Below, one piece after another: positions 1 through 14,700 of a stretch of DNA of 64,000 bases. This stretch comes from Gamarada debralockiae. Its lineage: Eukaryota; Ascomycota; Leotiomycetes; Helotiales; Hyphodiscaceae. The stretch is taken from assembly GCA_002803225.1 (NCBI GenBank), contig NXFV01000021.1:1-64000 (forward strand). Direction: 5' to 3'. Each line of letters opens with the position of its first letter. The first letter of the stretch is position 1. The notes under the pieces are model-generated. The model saw nothing but the letters and a program-made list of their open reading frames with translations, made no database searches and was not told the DNA's origin. The position numbers were made by a program, and so were the translations under genes.

Positions 1-575
1 ACTTCCTCTCTCAAAGAACATTCATGCACGTGGTCTTCACAATCCTAGGTATCCTTGAGTTGACGGCTTTGATAACCTCCATTTCTCCCCTTTGTTTCAT
101 TATGTAACCCTTCCTACATTCTAAGATTAGAGTCCAAAACAGACATCGATCTCGCCGGAAACGCCTCTGTCCGAGTGATCGAAGGGTCCGTGGCCAGTTT
201 CGACAAAGCTTCGGTAGGAATTTGCCGTGCATACCAAAGCCAGAGGTTTGATGCCTGCACGTCTTCTGGGGGCTAATTTGCATGTGAACGGAGACTCCTC
301 CGTCCTGCAATACAGGTCTCTTAATTCAATCGCTTAGCTTGATTGAAAGATACTCATGGAGAACTCCTTTTGGGTATTTGCACATGCAAGTCACACGTGA
401 CAAGCCAAGTTCTTTGTCTTCAGTACCCCGCCAGAACAACTTCCCAAAGCAGATAAATCCAAAAATCCAATCAAAAACACGTCGACAAAAACAAGCTTTC
501 CAACACTCAATCCCAAAGTACTAATCCAGTAACCCGTGAAGATCTTTTCCCCTCACACGACTCAAGACTGCCCTG
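1..575. other. Left edge, no supported gene
   Basis: Only short ORFs without recognisable motifs occur here. I see no RNA gene or repeat in it. Confidence 0.5.
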
Positions 576-1136
576 TCAAATATTCGCGCAGCTTGCAAGC
601 GATAGCCTATCGGGGCTTTTCTTGCTGAGTGTGTGTGGAAGTATATTTTTCGGATGTCCCACTTGGGGAATTTCTTCCCTCTTGTCCTGCAGATAATCCA
701 GAAGCCGACGATCTTGAAGATCCGCCAGATACCGACTCCAATTATTCCTGACGCCAGGATACTCAAATTGATGATACGACCATATATGGAATGTACAGGA
801 TTGTGCAGGTAGTTGTTCTGCAGATGGGAAATACATCTGACTTGAGTTGGGTATGGAAGGGGTGAGCTTCCTTGTTCCTGGGGAGATCAGCGATGGAGAA
901 CTCAGGGTCCTGCTTGCGACATGTGGAGTATCTTTCGTGCGAAATGTGGAAAAACAGTTCGTGAAAATTTGAACGATCATCTGTGTCTTGAAGATGTCAA
1001 ATGGCGGTCTGAAGTCGTCTCGAGGGTTGGTGTGAAGATATCTCTCAGCCTTATGATGCGCTGCGGTCTGTATGAAGGCGTAAACTAGGCCGGCGAGATC
1101 GTATTCTTCCGGCGGAAGGCTGACTGAGCTTTTCAT
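576..1136 (-). CDS. Possible small hypothetical protein (186 aa)
   Basis: An uninterrupted ATG-to-stop frame of 186 codons, longer than most chance frames in this window. The protein has no signal peptide, membrane segment or motif that I recognise. It is fairly rich in Ser, Pro, Gln and aromatic residues, with a basic and acidic C-terminal third around the short sequence DLQDRRLLDYLQDKR. It could be a single-exon gene, the 5' exon of a spliced gene, or chance. No neighbour helps to decide. Transcript data or a homologue in a related species would settle it; I give it less than even odds. Confidence 0.3.
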   Translation of the reverse strand: MKSSVSLPPEEYDLAGLVYAFIQTAAHHKAERYLHTNPRDDFRPPFDIFKTQMIVQIFTNCFSTFRTKDTPHVASRTLSSPSLISPGTRKLTPSIPNSSQMYFPSAEQLPAQSCTFHIWSYHQFEYPGVRNNWSRYLADLQDRRLLDYLQDKREEIPQVGHPKNILPHTLSKKSPDRLSLASCANI

Positions 1137-3906
1137 GTGATTATACCTCCTTGATTCTGAAATGGACCCTGAATATTCAAGACGAAATAATATTCAAATA
1201 ATATTTTGGATTTCCTTGATGGCGACAGTGACAGTGGCACAGCCGCCCCTTCTTTCTTGATGACCACCACAAGGGACTCGTCTCTGGACCCTGAAGAATC
1301 ACACTGCCTTCCCCAACACCATCATCACAATATTCAGGCTAAACTCCTCAGCGCTTCTGACACCTTTGGTGGGCACCCAATTAGGGGCTCTAGCTCCCAA
1401 AAATACATCGTAATCACCACCTGTACATTCAACGGTTCAAGCCTCTTCCTTCCCAATACATCCCATCTTCAACGTTCTCGAACTCTGGATCCCAGCCTTA
1501 CGAATATTGCTTCGTATCTGCCGGACTAATTGCTGATTCCATGTGAACGGCTGCGATTGATGGGTACGTTGACCCGTTTCTGGAGAATGAATGGAGATTG
1601 AGTGGAAAATTTCTGGAGCAGAATTTGAGGCACAAAGTGGAGGACGAAAAAGAAAAGGGCCGTGAAGGCTTTGATGTGTCAACAGCCTCGTAGGCGCATG
1701 TGAAGGAAATCCACATCGGTCGGGACCCGAACCCCAGCCTCGTCGCGGAGCTCTAACGAGAGGAAAGAAAATTTTCGTAGCGCTGATATGAGAGACATTT
1801 TTCAAACCTAGAACCAAGGGCAAAGAAAAATAACTGAAGAAAATAATCAGAAAATAATTCATTGGTTTGGTTTGGGGTGATGGAAAGGGGGGCGACGATG
1901 GAGCGCCGAAGAGGCGCCTATGGTTAGGATGTACCAATAGCTCTTCACCGCCGTTATGCAAGCACAACACACCCAAAAATGAGGTGCGATGTCTAATTAT
2001 GCACGCGCGCACAATTCTTCTTTTCCATTGCTGGGCAACAACTCTCCATGTTTGATCTTCATACAGCGTCAAGATCTCCTACATCTTTCACTACGAGAGG
2101 CGCACAACCTTCGGTGATTCCTTCGTATATCTCACCTCATCTTCCAATTGGGGATCTCATTTTGAGCTCCTCGCGCCTGTGCCTCAATCTCACATTCCCC
2201 GAACCAAAATAAAGTGTACACATCACATTCCCAGCAAAAGAAATACAGTCAACCCCCCACGTTCCTCACCCTCCTCATTGAATGAATCCTTCCGGGGATT
2301 TACATACATCGTGGCTGCGGACCGTCGCGCTGAAGATCTGACCTGGGCCTAGGGTCGAGTCTCGACCGTTTTGTGTTCTTGGTGCTTATTTTGCGATGAC
2401 CGTTTGATTTTCTTACGATTTTTGACGTGAAAATGTTGAGTTGGCAATTTGGATAAAACAAACACTCATGACGAGGGAATATGAGAGGATGAGTGGTCAG
2501 GATGAATGGTTGTTGGAATGACCGCAGAGGTCGTAAATTGAGTTCGCTGACACGAACTTACGTGTTTGAATAATCAACATTTCTCTTGTCCTGCCTTCTC
2601 CATAGCTGAATATTCGAGGGGATAGTCACTGTAGAAGGAAGATTGGATGACATGTGATTCCTCATCCTGCTTCCTACCCATCGTTCGATCATCATGAGGC
2701 TCCTCTCTTCCTCGATCAGCAGCCAAGACACTCCCTCCTTCTCCCATCCTACCCCTCGCTTGAGCCCCCTTTCCAACAACACTCCAAAGCAAACAGCGAA
2801 CGTGACATCCCTTTTATATACCCAAGGTCCACAATATCAGTGTGGGAGCACGCGAGCAATCTACCAGGGTCTCGTCGTCGCACACGTACGGGTACATGAA
2901 TACATCTCACATGCATTATCACCTTGCCGCAGAACATATTGCATGTGTGTTACACGACGAACAGCCGTGGCTGAAGTCATCTCAACAAATTTCCGTCGCA
3001 CAACTTGAAGGCTCCACATGTTGTGCTGCCACTGCCTCACAGCATGTGCAATAGGAAGGAGTATCAGCTTCCCCGGCACGCGACCTGGCCTCCTGTCACC
3101 GATGTAACGACAAGGCTGCATCATCATCACTCCACTGATATACATGGCTATATTATGGCTTTTCATCACGCACGCCATCACAGTATCACCGCATACGAGA
3201 CATTGGGATGCTCCAAAAATACATGCACAAGTGTTTTAATTCAGCTTCTAGCTAGCTAACTTGCTTTCCCCTTCAGGAAGCTTTCCGTCTGCTCAGCTAT
3301 CTCGTCCAAAGCACCACTATCGTAGCACCGTTCATGTACAAAGTTATCCGTCGTCTCGTCTTCCAGCTGCAAACCGCAAGAGGAGATACAAGACAAGAAA
3401 ATAAAAATAGCAAATCCATGGTATCATCCGAACGCCGCAATTGGCTGTTGCAGCCAGGTATCAATATCGTACCCCAATCAAAGAAGATATTTTCCGTACC
3501 AGGCCCTGTCCCGATTACCTGCCCTCCCCGTGAAGGGAGAACAGATCCGAAAAGAGACAAAGCTAAAACGCCGACCATGTATGGGGCCTCGACCCTCGCA
3601 ACGCAATGTTTTGAAAGCAAAAAGGAGAAAACAACGCTGTAAAATCAAATGCCGTAGCAATAGACATTAAATCCATGCTCAATGCAGGCCTTCCCTAACC
3701 ACACGTCTGGTTCTGTGCCAAGATTCCGAGACGATGAATGCTGATGTGGCTGTGAAGCCGGTGTGAGGCTGTAATGTACTTCTCCCGTGTGTGTCGAATG
3801 TACAATGCCAAAACGTATATATGTCGTGTATGCTGGATACTCGATGCGCAAGAGCCGTCCGAATCGAATTACAATTATGCGCCTTATAACGAGTTGATGT
3901 TCCAAT
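1137..3906. other. Intergenic stretch, nothing recognised
   Basis: About 2.8 kb that holds overlapping short ORFs on both strands, the longest 211 codons on the minus strand at 1437-2072, none with a recognisable domain or splice-compatible continuation. The part next to 3906 will hold the 3' UTR of the DUF1752/DUF3295 gene. No repeat or RNA gene was seen. Confidence 0.5.
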
Positions 3907-5789
3907 CTACCATCCTTTGGAGTGGTATTCGCCCAATCCTTGACTGAAGTACTGGTTCCAGCTTGCGTTGATGCCCTCTTTGTCTTCCTTGTCCATGTAT
4001 ACCTTCTCAGGGTACTGCTTCAGGTTTGCGACATCGTGTGCTGTATGCCTGCGCTTGAGGACTGCGTTCGCTGTTTGTGACTTTTGTTGACGTTCCCAGA
4101 GGAGATGTTGGCGAAGGCTAACAGTTAACTCGGTTGCGAGCATGTTTCGACGCGTCGTTCGTGGGGAGAGGGCTTGTTGATGAGGAGTTATGTTCGTGGG
4201 AGTCATGATGATTGGTTGGGCTGCTGATCTAGGGATCTCAGCTATGGGCTTGAGACCCTGCTTGACCCCCTTCTTCATCATGAGAGGCTCAGCATCGTCC
4301 GAGTCAGGGGAAGCTGCGAGTGATGGGCCATTGGGAGAGGATGTTCGAGATCGTTGTAAAGCAGGTGTTGACTTTGAAGCTGCATTAAGTAGAGCGTTGG
4401 CTCGGTCGTTCTGGTGAAGCATAGCGGTTATTAAAGACCGGCGAGAGGTAAGATTTGGTCGTGAATCGACGCGCTGGAAGAACGTTTTCTCGTCGATGCT
4501 CGCATTGCCACTGTCCTCGACTGAGTCCTCCCAATCAGATGAATCGTCATCGTCATCAATCGCGCTCTCGTCGATATCATCCTCGTCTGTCTCGAAGACG
4601 TCATCATCAAACACTTGCTCCTCTTGGATCGTTCGTGATGCAACCTCCTCTTGGAAAGATGTTTGCTTTTTGGCCGCCAATGGCTTCTGAATGCTCTCGG
4701 TTAGAGCGCTCTTGGTTTGCATTCTTGGTGGCAGGGAGTTCTCTTCCTCGTTTGACGAGCCGCCGAAGTGGAACACTGGGTTCTTCTTCTTCTGCTGCTG
4801 CGCGACTTGGGGTGGTTGAAGGTTGCTGTCCATCGAGTTGGGTTGTTCGCTTAATGAGTCTTCACCAGATGATCCACCAAGAGTAAACTTCGTCTGCTTC
4901 TTGGGTGCAGGGCCTTTTGAAGTGTTGGCAGCGGCAATGTCGGCAGTAGGAATCGATGAAGGTACGTTGACGAGTGGGATAGTTCGGAATGACGAGCTAA
5001 CATGTGAAGGTGAGAAACCCCTGACAACACTGGTTCTGCTTCCTACGGAACTACCGCTCACAGACTCGGAGCTGACGGGTTGTGCCGAATGATCGCAGGA
5101 GGAATCCGAGGTTAAGGATTTGCCTTCGATTATGGCAGGTGTCGGGGTAGTGTTTTGTGTTGTATTGTCAGCTGCTTGCTGTGGTTGTGGCTGCGGTGGA
5201 GTGGCGAGGTAGGAGTGAATGCTGAGGGCGAGTGGTTCTAAGTCCTTCTTTTCCTTGATAGTGATGACCATTTTCTCGAGATCGTCCGGCGTGATATGTC
5301 TTTCACGTCCACGACTTCTACTGTTGACAGAATCTTGTCTTCGGATATGAGGTTGTGAGATATCGAGGGGTGCCGACGTTGAGGAGGAAGTGTTGTCGGA
5401 CTCGAATTCGAGAGCTTCCTCGTCAACAAGTGAGTCGAGGCTTCCAGACAGATCAGGTACATCGGATGATGAATACCGACCTTCTGAGCTTCTTGAGGAT
5501 ATTGAGATCGCAGGTGTGGTGGCGTTGGCTTCTGAGACGGGATCGCAGCAGAAGGTTTCTCTGTTCCATAATCTCCAACTGAGGTTCTCCAATCTTCTCC
5601 CTTCCTCTAATGATCCAGCGCATCTTGAGAAGACTGCAATGTTGTTAGCATTGGAAAAATCGCGTCGAAATACAGTGATTGAGACTCACCTGTCCACATG
5701 CTGAAGAGATTCTCGACATTTCTGGTGTCGACCTTGTGTATAAGACCTACGTCAACGGTCAAGACCGGCGCATTTAATCGTGAAGGCAT
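3907..5789 (-). CDS. DUF1752 (AreA GATA-like)/DUF3295 regulatory protein
   Basis: Two exons, 5789-5690 and 5633-3907, joined over a 56 nt intron with donor GTGAGT, branch GCTAACA and acceptor TTGCAG, give 608 residues. The join restores the short N-terminal block shared by AreA-type regulators and other fungal nitrogen- or stress-related proteins (PF08550): VENLFSMWT in exon 1 runs into FSRCAGSLEEGRRLENLSW in exon 2. The rest is Ser/Asp/Glu-rich and probably disordered. It includes two FxxGGSS-type repeats, a long acidic run near the middle, and a conserved C-terminal part with LRQHLLWERQQK that I associate with DUF3295. There is no GATA zinc finger, so this is not AreA itself. Such proteins are thought to act as nitrogen/carbon or TOR-linked adaptors, but the function is unproven here. 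The start at 5789 was preferred over an in-frame ATG at 5813 because the family begins near this Met. Confidence 0.85.
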
Positions 5790-8700
5790 GGTTCTTTCGG
5801 TCTGCTCGATCACTCGAGCTTGTGTTATTGCGAATACACGACTGCTGTTGTAATGCTCGCGATTGAATCGCGTAGCTTTTCGTTGGGAGGAGAATTAGTG
5901 TTGCTGTGAGGGTCAGATCTAGCACCGAGATGGTGGTAGTGGGTTGGTGTATTTAGATCTGGGTCGGGTTTAATCGGATTTCGTTGTGCTATCGATATCC
6001 GGCGGGGACCTGCATTAAACGAATGCTAGAGCACCTTTCATATGCTAAGTCGACTTGTATGGAGGATGCTGGAAGAATCGAGACGTATTTGATCGATATT
6101 GTACTTTGCAGTTGGTGTTTTGGGATTTGGGACGAGACTGCAGAGGGTTGGGGGAGAGTGGAGAGTATATTCCTTTGGAAGTGGATCGCGTCTGGAAGGT
6201 ACAAGAAGTGCAGATGGCGGTGGGCTTTGAGTCCGGAAGGGTGTGGATCCCAAATAAGTCCCTGCCTGGCGTGGGTTGTGTGTTTTCTTGGGTACCCAGT
6301 CCAATGCTCCTCGGTTTGTAATTGCCCAAACAGGCAAGGACGCTTCGTGGCTAGTGATCGGCACTAATACGTAAAAGGTAGCATCGCTCTCTTGTTCTGG
6401 TCGATTACCCACGGCGGTGAAAACGGAAACTGGCTGAAAGTCGGCGCGCAGTCGGTAGTCGTCGGGATATGGCCTAAGCTGGGGTCCAGGATCTACTGGG
6501 TTGTCCTGCGTTGTGGCTTGGAGAGATGGGGGTAAAAGGCTTTTTCGGGGAACGTCCACGGTGGAATTACTGGCCCTGAGTCAGGTTTAGATTCCGGAAG
6601 TTGATCACGACTCTGAATTCACAGTTGTACGACTGGTCACTATGATCAGTTCACTTAAAGGTCTCAATACTAACACTCGTACAATACACCATTAAAATTC
6701 GATGATTCGTATCCCAGGTCACGAATACATTCCCATTATCCATTCAGCCAGACTCTTCAACCATCACTTTGCCTCTTCATACGGGGATGAATGGCGCGGA
6801 GAGCCGGGGGAAGAGTCATGTGTTCAATATCAATGCGAACAACGCAGGCATGGCCACTCGTACTCGCCATGACTACGCATTAACAAAGAGAGTAATGAAG
6901 TCGCAGCATGTCACAGCACTCTGCTTTTCCAAAATGGCAATTGAGGTGCACGAATGACAGCGACGTCAATGCTGCAAATACCTGTTCTGGTGTTCTGGAG
7001 CAACTGAAAGTAGTGGATGTTCAGTGGACCGTGAGCGCTGAAAGGATATTGCGCAGGCAGCTGATAGCTTTTAGGCCTCCCTGGAACTCTCAGCCTTCTG
7101 ATTCCAAATTGGTGTATCCGATCTTGATTGCCACAAGGGGCAAGTTACTAAAGGCCATTCCAATTTACGCTAGGCCAATTTGCGGCAGTATTGAGGCCTG
7201 CACCTCGGCCGGTGGTACTTTTGACTCCACCTTTGCTTGAATGTCAAAATGGCTGCCGGGAAAGGCATCTTGAACTTGAGCGGGTCGGCCTTTGCTCAGT
7301 CGTCGCTGTAGTAGTAAACTCGATCACGAACTAGCCTACAACGTCCCCCATCTGACACCTCCCTTTGCAGGGCAAGCAACCCGAATATTTGGAACCTACC
7401 AGCATCAAGCCCTGTTCCTCCGCCTTGAAGGCATCATCAAAACACATCTTCCGGCGACGGCGGCGGTAACGCCCACCTTCCACGACATCGAAAGAAACAT
7501 CGACATCCCCTTGTTGACGGGTAATCACTCTACCATCCAACAGCTTCATCTCGCGGCGCCATAGGATCAAATCCAAAAATTACATGAATCGTGACCTGTC
7601 CGAGACCTCAACTCTACCAGTGTTAGAAGCTTGATATCCTCGCCGATCGAAAGCTTGATACCGTGACCCTTCAAAGACCAATCCGGAAGAATTATGAAGG
7701 ATAAAATGGTGACCTCTCAAACAAGGTTTTTCCGACGATAGGAGCTCTAAATCTGTCTGATATTAGGAGATCGGACGCATGGAGTTGAGAACTGGTTCCT
7801 TCCACATCCATACGGCCCGACCAAAAAGATGTCTCATCTCCTTGTCGTCATTACGAATTGAAAATAAACAATTCATACCACCTTTGGGATTCACGGACCA
7901 TCCAACCGAAATGGAGTAATAATCTTGACCTCAATAGAGTTTGCAACCTTCGGGATCTCGACATATCAAAGACGCGGGGGTAAGCCGAAGGGAACCAGGA
8001 AATCCTGTTTCCGAGACCTCACGGGAAGTGAGATCACTATTCAGATTTGAAGCAAGAATCAGGATTCAAGCAGCAAAAAGCATCACAACTGCTCTGATGC
8101 GATACAAACCACGGGGTTACGTAGGAGTCGTTCATGATATCACCAGTGACCGCCTGCAACAGAAAACAGAAGTCACTGCAACGTATCATTACACAACGGT
8201 TGTGCCTTCACCCACGCAGCGCGGTACACTCCGAAGGACTTCCCCCGGATTGGCCTAACTGTACTAACTTCCCGTTTTGGATGCGAACCGTCCCAAACAA
8301 ATCATTCCAAGATGTTTTTGCACACGATGTCAGATGGTCTGAATCCGTTGGCCAGCATCCCGGGTTCGTAAATACGGTAGTCCATCGTCCACTCCTGCCG
8401 CCTCGAAACGCCAAACGCCAACCCTCCTTTCTGGAAAGCGCACATCATGAGACAGTGAATGGCCCCCAATCCCCTTTTCACCACACTTGGTCTCACCCCC
8501 ACACGAAAACTTACGTGGAGTGAGAGCTTCCAACTTCCTATCTTAGAACTACCTCGTGGTCTTTTACCTTTCGTCTGGAAGACTTCTGTATCTCTGCGGC
8601 GTATTCGAGTCATTTCCCCCAGAAAACGCAAGTAGCAATGAAGTTACAACGATGGCATCGAAGTTTATTCTTGATGTCAAATTCACCAGATGATGTCAAA

Positions 8701-11700
8701 ATCTTAATTCAACGAAGCAATGCAACGCTGTGGCTGACATCCAAAATCCCAATTAATCCTCCCAAAATTTGACCCCTCGCTATCACAAGTGATAAAGTCA
8801 CAAACTCTCATACCCCAGTCTCCGGGACATAGGAAGTTGCTTCCCCGTACCCGGCGCCTTGCTGCTGCTGCCGATCATTCCATCAAATCTGATAGCTCGT
8901 CTCCCAGGTTATGCATCACAGCGTATGACCCAGTTACATAATTTTCCAGGCCTCACGATGTTGTACACAGTACATTCCAAGTGCAGCTTCTGCGCGCAAC
9001 AAGCGCAGGAATGCAAGATCGATATTTCTCCTTGCCTGCATACAGGATCGTCATTCCTTACAGAATACTGTAAAGAATTGTTTGTTCTCGGATGAACAAT
9101 TAGATCTACTTTCGTCATATCAACCCAAAGCTCTCCTGAGTCAAGAACCTCGGTGACCCCCCACTCAACCCCACGTTTCAATTACCCGTGAGCACACCTC
9201 CTGTCACTCGAAGGCCGAAGGAAAGGCCCGTACCGCCCTCACCTTCTATCGATTACGACGACAAAATCAAAAATATGATTGCTACGCATCATCTGCCCTT
9301 TTCCTCAAGGAATAATCACAATTGCGCGGACAAGGCGCTTTCGATCCGTCACCCCTTTACGCAAAAAATAAACAGTTATCACACCCCGATTTATTAATTA
9401 TTGGCCAAAGAATTTTCTCATTGGTGGAACTTGCATTTATTTTTGGGCGTCATGCGCACCAATGAAGTATCTGAAAGCGCGAGCGGGCTCGCAACAGGAC
9501 AACTCATGAAACATCGTCACAGCTACTCAGGAGGAATCACATTCACAATTCGTGTCAAAGCAACCAAAGAAAGGAAAGAATATGTCGCGAATCTTCGCGC
9601 CGGCACTCAACTTTGACTTTCGTACCTTTCTGGTCAGAGTTGAGAGGGTGTCCGGTGTTCAGTTGTCGTTCAGCCTTGGAAATGAATCATCTGGGCAGCG
9701 AATGCTGGGGTTATGGGGGTCTTCGCCCGAGACATATGTGCTGTTCATCGCGATACGCACCGTTTATAGCGAGCTGGAGCACGAGGGGTGGTCGAGGCCT
9801 CTTTCAAATGATGATGTGCTGATCTCATGTATGACAGCGCATCAAAGAGCATCAGATGACCCGTGACTTATCATGACTGGAACGCAATCTCAGCCTCTCG
9901 ATCGCCGGCCTTGTCAGTCAGCCTGTGGCGAAGTTCATCATCTCATGGCGAGTTGCATGAGCTGAGAGCTGGCCGAGTATATCTTCTTACTCGTGACCTT
10001 TTTTGGGAGCTGAAGGAGGATGTACGACGTGTTAGGTAACATGCTTCATCATGCTTGATGACTGGATTCTGGTGACGCGGGGGAGATGATGTCTGCCTTG
10101 TCGCTGACCGACTTTCCTCCACAACTCAGCCATGCCCACGTCCCGACCCGGTCTCATCTTCTCAAAATACATCAGCTGCGTCGCTGATTATTTTGGTCCT
10201 CAATTGAGCCTGATCTCACACGTACCCAATTACGAATTCCTGCAGTCACTTAAATCTATCTAATTCAGGTACCTGGGTACAAAGTGTACCAGAATCCATC
10301 ACGCGCACATCTCCAAAACTCAGCCTTGTCTGTGTACTTCGCCACATATGAGAATGGGAAAGCGAGACCGACCATTCTGGCAGCAGAACTAACCGCCCTC
10401 TTTATTTAGGCCCTACGAATCACAATTAATTCAATAAAACAATTCTTTATTCTAACAAAATATTTCTAAAGAATTAATACTAGAAGTAAGGCCGTGAGCC
10501 ATTTCGCCGAACAGTCATCCCATGCCGGCATTTCGTTCAGCACCTGTCATATGATATGGCCTCCTTTCATCCTGGGGAAAGTCTCGTAGCCTACATTCCT
10601 CGGAAAGTGCGGAGAAATATGGGGTTACAGGCGAGAAATACCTCGGTACCCACCCCTCGGCGCGCCTCACTTCGCTCTGCCAAACGCAAGGCGGGAAAAC
10701 CTTCATCCTTCTGCTAATCAGCTGCCCAAGAAACTTGCCCAAAGTCAAAGCTACCGTACGATACATAGTTCCCGTCAACGATAGAAACTCAATCTGGATT
10801 CTGGCTTTGATCGAGCAGCCTGATTCCGCTGTGACTTCATTCATCATCAGCTCCTTCTGGGTCTTCATCAAAGCGCATTATTGAATGCTGGATCTGACAT
10901 CATGTGATTCAATACTCCTGCGCATAAAGCAACTTCATCACCAACATCCTCCGCATGGTAAAATTAGCACGATCCCGAGGCAGTGGTTTGGTGGGAGAGA
11001 CACAGCCTGAATTGCCGGCTGAAATGCCGGATCATATCGTCGGTCGGCTCTTTGCGCTTCTTTTGGGCTGGAAGCTGAATGAGACCCACCAGGGCCAATT
11101 TTGGGAGCTTCAAAAAAGGGGGAGGCGCTGCCGCCGGATCACAGCTCGTCCTTTTCCCGGGCGGCTGCGCGTGGCGATGGGCTGTGAAGATGGCATAAAT
11201 GGCTTGCGAGTTCGAAACTCAAAAGATCGCGAAGAGAGTTGAGTTTGACATGACAAGCTTTGACAGAGTCACATTATTCAATAACCTGATCCTTCCACGT
11301 TTCTCGAAGTCAAATTTCCAATGTTTTATCGAACTTTGGGCATGGTAACATGGGAATTCACAAAGAGCGTCCTGCCTTAACGCCAAACTCTCATGACTCG
11401 AAGATCCCAAAGCTCAGAACTCAAAATCAGGCCACAAGTGCAAGACGAGGACGATCACGCACCAACCGTCACTGAAACGTCTATTTTCTTTCTAGAATAG
11501 GAAGTGCCGATGAGTATCATCTCATCTATTTCGAAGTAGTCCACCGGGAGCGATCCGAGCCTCCCCTGGTTTCTGCTTGCCCTAACGGACGCAACTTCAT
11601 GACGAGTCAGCGATGAAACATCAGGCGTGTGATAGGGGTCGTGAGGCTTCAAGTTCGTGATGCCCTAACGCGGGGAGTTCTTCCGGACAATAAAACGTTG

Positions 11701-14700
11701 CAACGGCTTGTGTTTGCGTCGACGATCTTTGCTGGTTTCTCTGGCAGTTCCTGCATTCGGACAATATTCAGGCTTCAAGGGTTGCGCTTTGGAAAGGAAT
11801 CTGCCGTCAACAAGACGATCTTCAATGGCCTTAGCCTGCTGCCGAAACATGGGGGTTTTGACTTTTTTAGTGGAGAATAATTAATTATTCAAAAGAAGTG
11901 AGGCTGCCATGATGGGGTCTGTGACGCCCAAACTCGTGGGTCCTATGCGAAGCAATTCTGCCAACATGAGTCTTCCCTTTCCAGAAGAACCTCTCATCTC
12001 GCAGGCTCGCTCGGGCCCCAAACGCCTCTCCCCAAGACAACGGACCGTCTACCGGGAACCCTCCCGAGAGAGATTGTGCTCCCCTCTTGTCATCCTGCTA
12101 TCAAAATCTCCCCTGCTCCCCCATTTCCCAAAGTCACTTCATTCCCGGCACGCCGCCACGAGGTTGCAGGGTCTTCTCCCACTTTCCAATGCTCAGCACA
12201 TCCTGGACGGATTGCCTGATGAAGAAATTGGAGGCACAAGTACCCCTGAAAACCGAGCACAATGGTCAAGACACGCAACCGCGGAAACAGGCTCTGCGAC
12301 CCGGAACGTGGCTTTGGGACTGACTTTCCTGACTCGAGAGATTCGCACTCACGGACGCGACTGACGCTGCGTGTGTTCTCATGCGCAGCCACATGGCATT
12401 AATCCCCCAATATACTAAGAAAAGAAACTCATTATTTCAGCCGAGTTGGCGTGGAGACCGACTCGCGAGCCGCAACAGTTTTATGCAGGTACCACGCGTC
12501 TCGTCTGGATCCCACACCCTCCCCAATGGACGCCAACCACAACTCGACGCCATCTTCAATACCCCCGTCTCACCAGCACACCCTCCTGCTACGCGCCAAT
12601 CCTCATCCAGCAATTCGACCTTCTAGCGCGCCCCCTAGAACTTCCATACATGCCCTAGTCTCGCCCAACCCTCCGGACCGATTATTATGGTATCAGCGAC
12701 AAAATTGAGCACTAAAACGTGGCTCTACCGAAGGAGGGCCGACTATCTTTTCTTTTCCCCTCCCAAGTCTCAAGAGCCAAACCAAGCCCATTTCTAGCTA
12801 GCTCTTGCCAATTGGCAAATCAGAACAATATTTGGGACAACTGGGATGGAGGCAGGGTCGAGGTGTCGGGCGCTGGATTGGGTTCAGACGCCGTCGGCTA
12901 AGTTGAGGGGAAGTCTCATGACGTCGCGCCTGATTGGAGCGAGATTTTCCGTCACATGTGATTTTGCCGTCGGTGTCACGAGATCAGCTTGGATTTTAAT
13001 TTTCTGCCTTGGACCCAAAGCCAACCAGAGACGATCCATTCAATTATTTCTGAACGAATTCAATTCGCGATCCAACAGAGGCAAAATTCTGGTCGTGTGT
13101 CTTAGCTGAGACACCAACACCAGCAAAAAGAAATCAGTGTACCAGATGACCTCGCCCGGGGGAAAGGACCGTCTTTCTTTGTTTTGGCGGCGAGAAGGAA
13201 AAGCAATGGAGGCCACGCGCTCGCTACTCACCAGTCAAAGAACCGTTCCAGTGAATTGAAATAAGGTTCTGACGTTGTGAGAGACACATCTTCTGGGTCC
13301 TGGAGGATGTGGAAGAGGGTGAAAATCTCCACTAGTCACACTGAGGAGGTCTGACGTGACACAAAGAATTTGACAGCTTCCCCTCAAAAATGACAACCAC
13401 ATCCTCGGGTATATCGGCTCGGTATGGAGAAACTCCCTCCGAACCCCATTCTCTTTTGCATGTTTTCTTGCGCCGCACGAGCTTCATTTTCATGTGCTTC
13501 TCTATTATTAAATATTATTATTGGGACAGGGCAGTTGCGTGTCTGGAAGAGTCTAAGACAAGCATCGCAATCCTGTTCCAGCTTCCCCGTACCCGAAGGC
13601 ATGGTTAGAGACTCCCATGTACCTCCGTACCCTGTCATGTGCTTCCCTTCAGTCAAACTTTAACGCTACGATACTTTTGGTAGGTACTAGCAGCCAGGCA
13701 GGGGAGGGTTTGATAACGGAGCGCCGACTAATGAGGGGAAATTGATACGAAGGAGCGGTGCAATTCTCAAGCGAGGCGAGAGTTGCTTTTGGGGGCGGAC
13801 TTCACCATCTCTGAAGCGGGAAGGAGAGCCACGTGCGTGGGATGAGATGTTGCGGCAGGAGAGGAGGCACGAGGTTTCGCCTCTATCTCTCTTTGTCTTG
13901 GACCTTCCCATAGTGAAATAATGAAGGCGTGAAAATTGCGCCTCGTAGTGGCGTATGCGATGAGTCTCGCTCGCATTGCACCGAACCGCTCCCCTGACCT
14001 TCCAGAACGTAATATATCCTTGTCAACAAGGGTTCAAGCGCCGTTATCATCTCAACCCGTCTTTCCAAAATTCGTAGAATGAAAATAAGGAATAAAATAA
14101 AAATTCCCCTGCATTTCAGTCTTTTAATTCTTCAAATCCTGAGGTTCTGATTGCTGGGAATCGATCGCCCGGTCCCGCCAACTTCCCAAAACAGGGCATT
14201 TCTCCATCATTCGTTACCAAACTTCCTCATTCACAACGCTGGTCCCGAGCGGACGGTTCAGTTGCCTTCCCCGAACCCTTGTCTACAAGGTCCATTGCCC
14301 TCGTTTTATCCCCTACCGTCACATTTCCCACGTTTCTGTAGCTGAAGGGAGATACGCGAAATTGCCTAGACAAGAAACGTTTCGAGGGCCCTTATGTGAA
14401 TGGCTGGTATCACACGGGAGAGTGGGAGGAGGAAGCAGGATTTTGTGATAGGACAGGGCAGGAAATAGATTGATTAGGAATGTGTTAGTTGATGAAACGC
14501 CTCGCCTGGGTGTGGGAGAGCGTGGGGGAGGTTGCCTCCTCCCGAGAAAGACGAGAAAAGGGAACTTGTGCGAGGTGATCGCTCAAAAGTTTCACAGAAT
14601 CTATCACTTACTCCTAGGCCGAAATTTAAAGTTCCAGCTCGAACCAAAAAAAACAAATATTGAGCATCCTCAAAAGTCAGAGAAATAGATGAAGTGAATT

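Noticed and set aside
1437..2072. 211-codon minus-strand ORF
   Set aside because: Composition shifts along the frame, no domain, no start context or splice partner, overlaps other frames of similar length.
6038..6559. 173-codon minus-strand ORF upstream of the DUF1752/DUF3295 gene
   Set aside because: Low-complexity Pro/Thr-rich text without motif; lies where the promoter of that gene is expected.
11190..11225. tRNA-like T-loop (GAGTTCGAAACTC)
   Set aside because: No matching acceptor, D or anticodon stem could be drawn around it.
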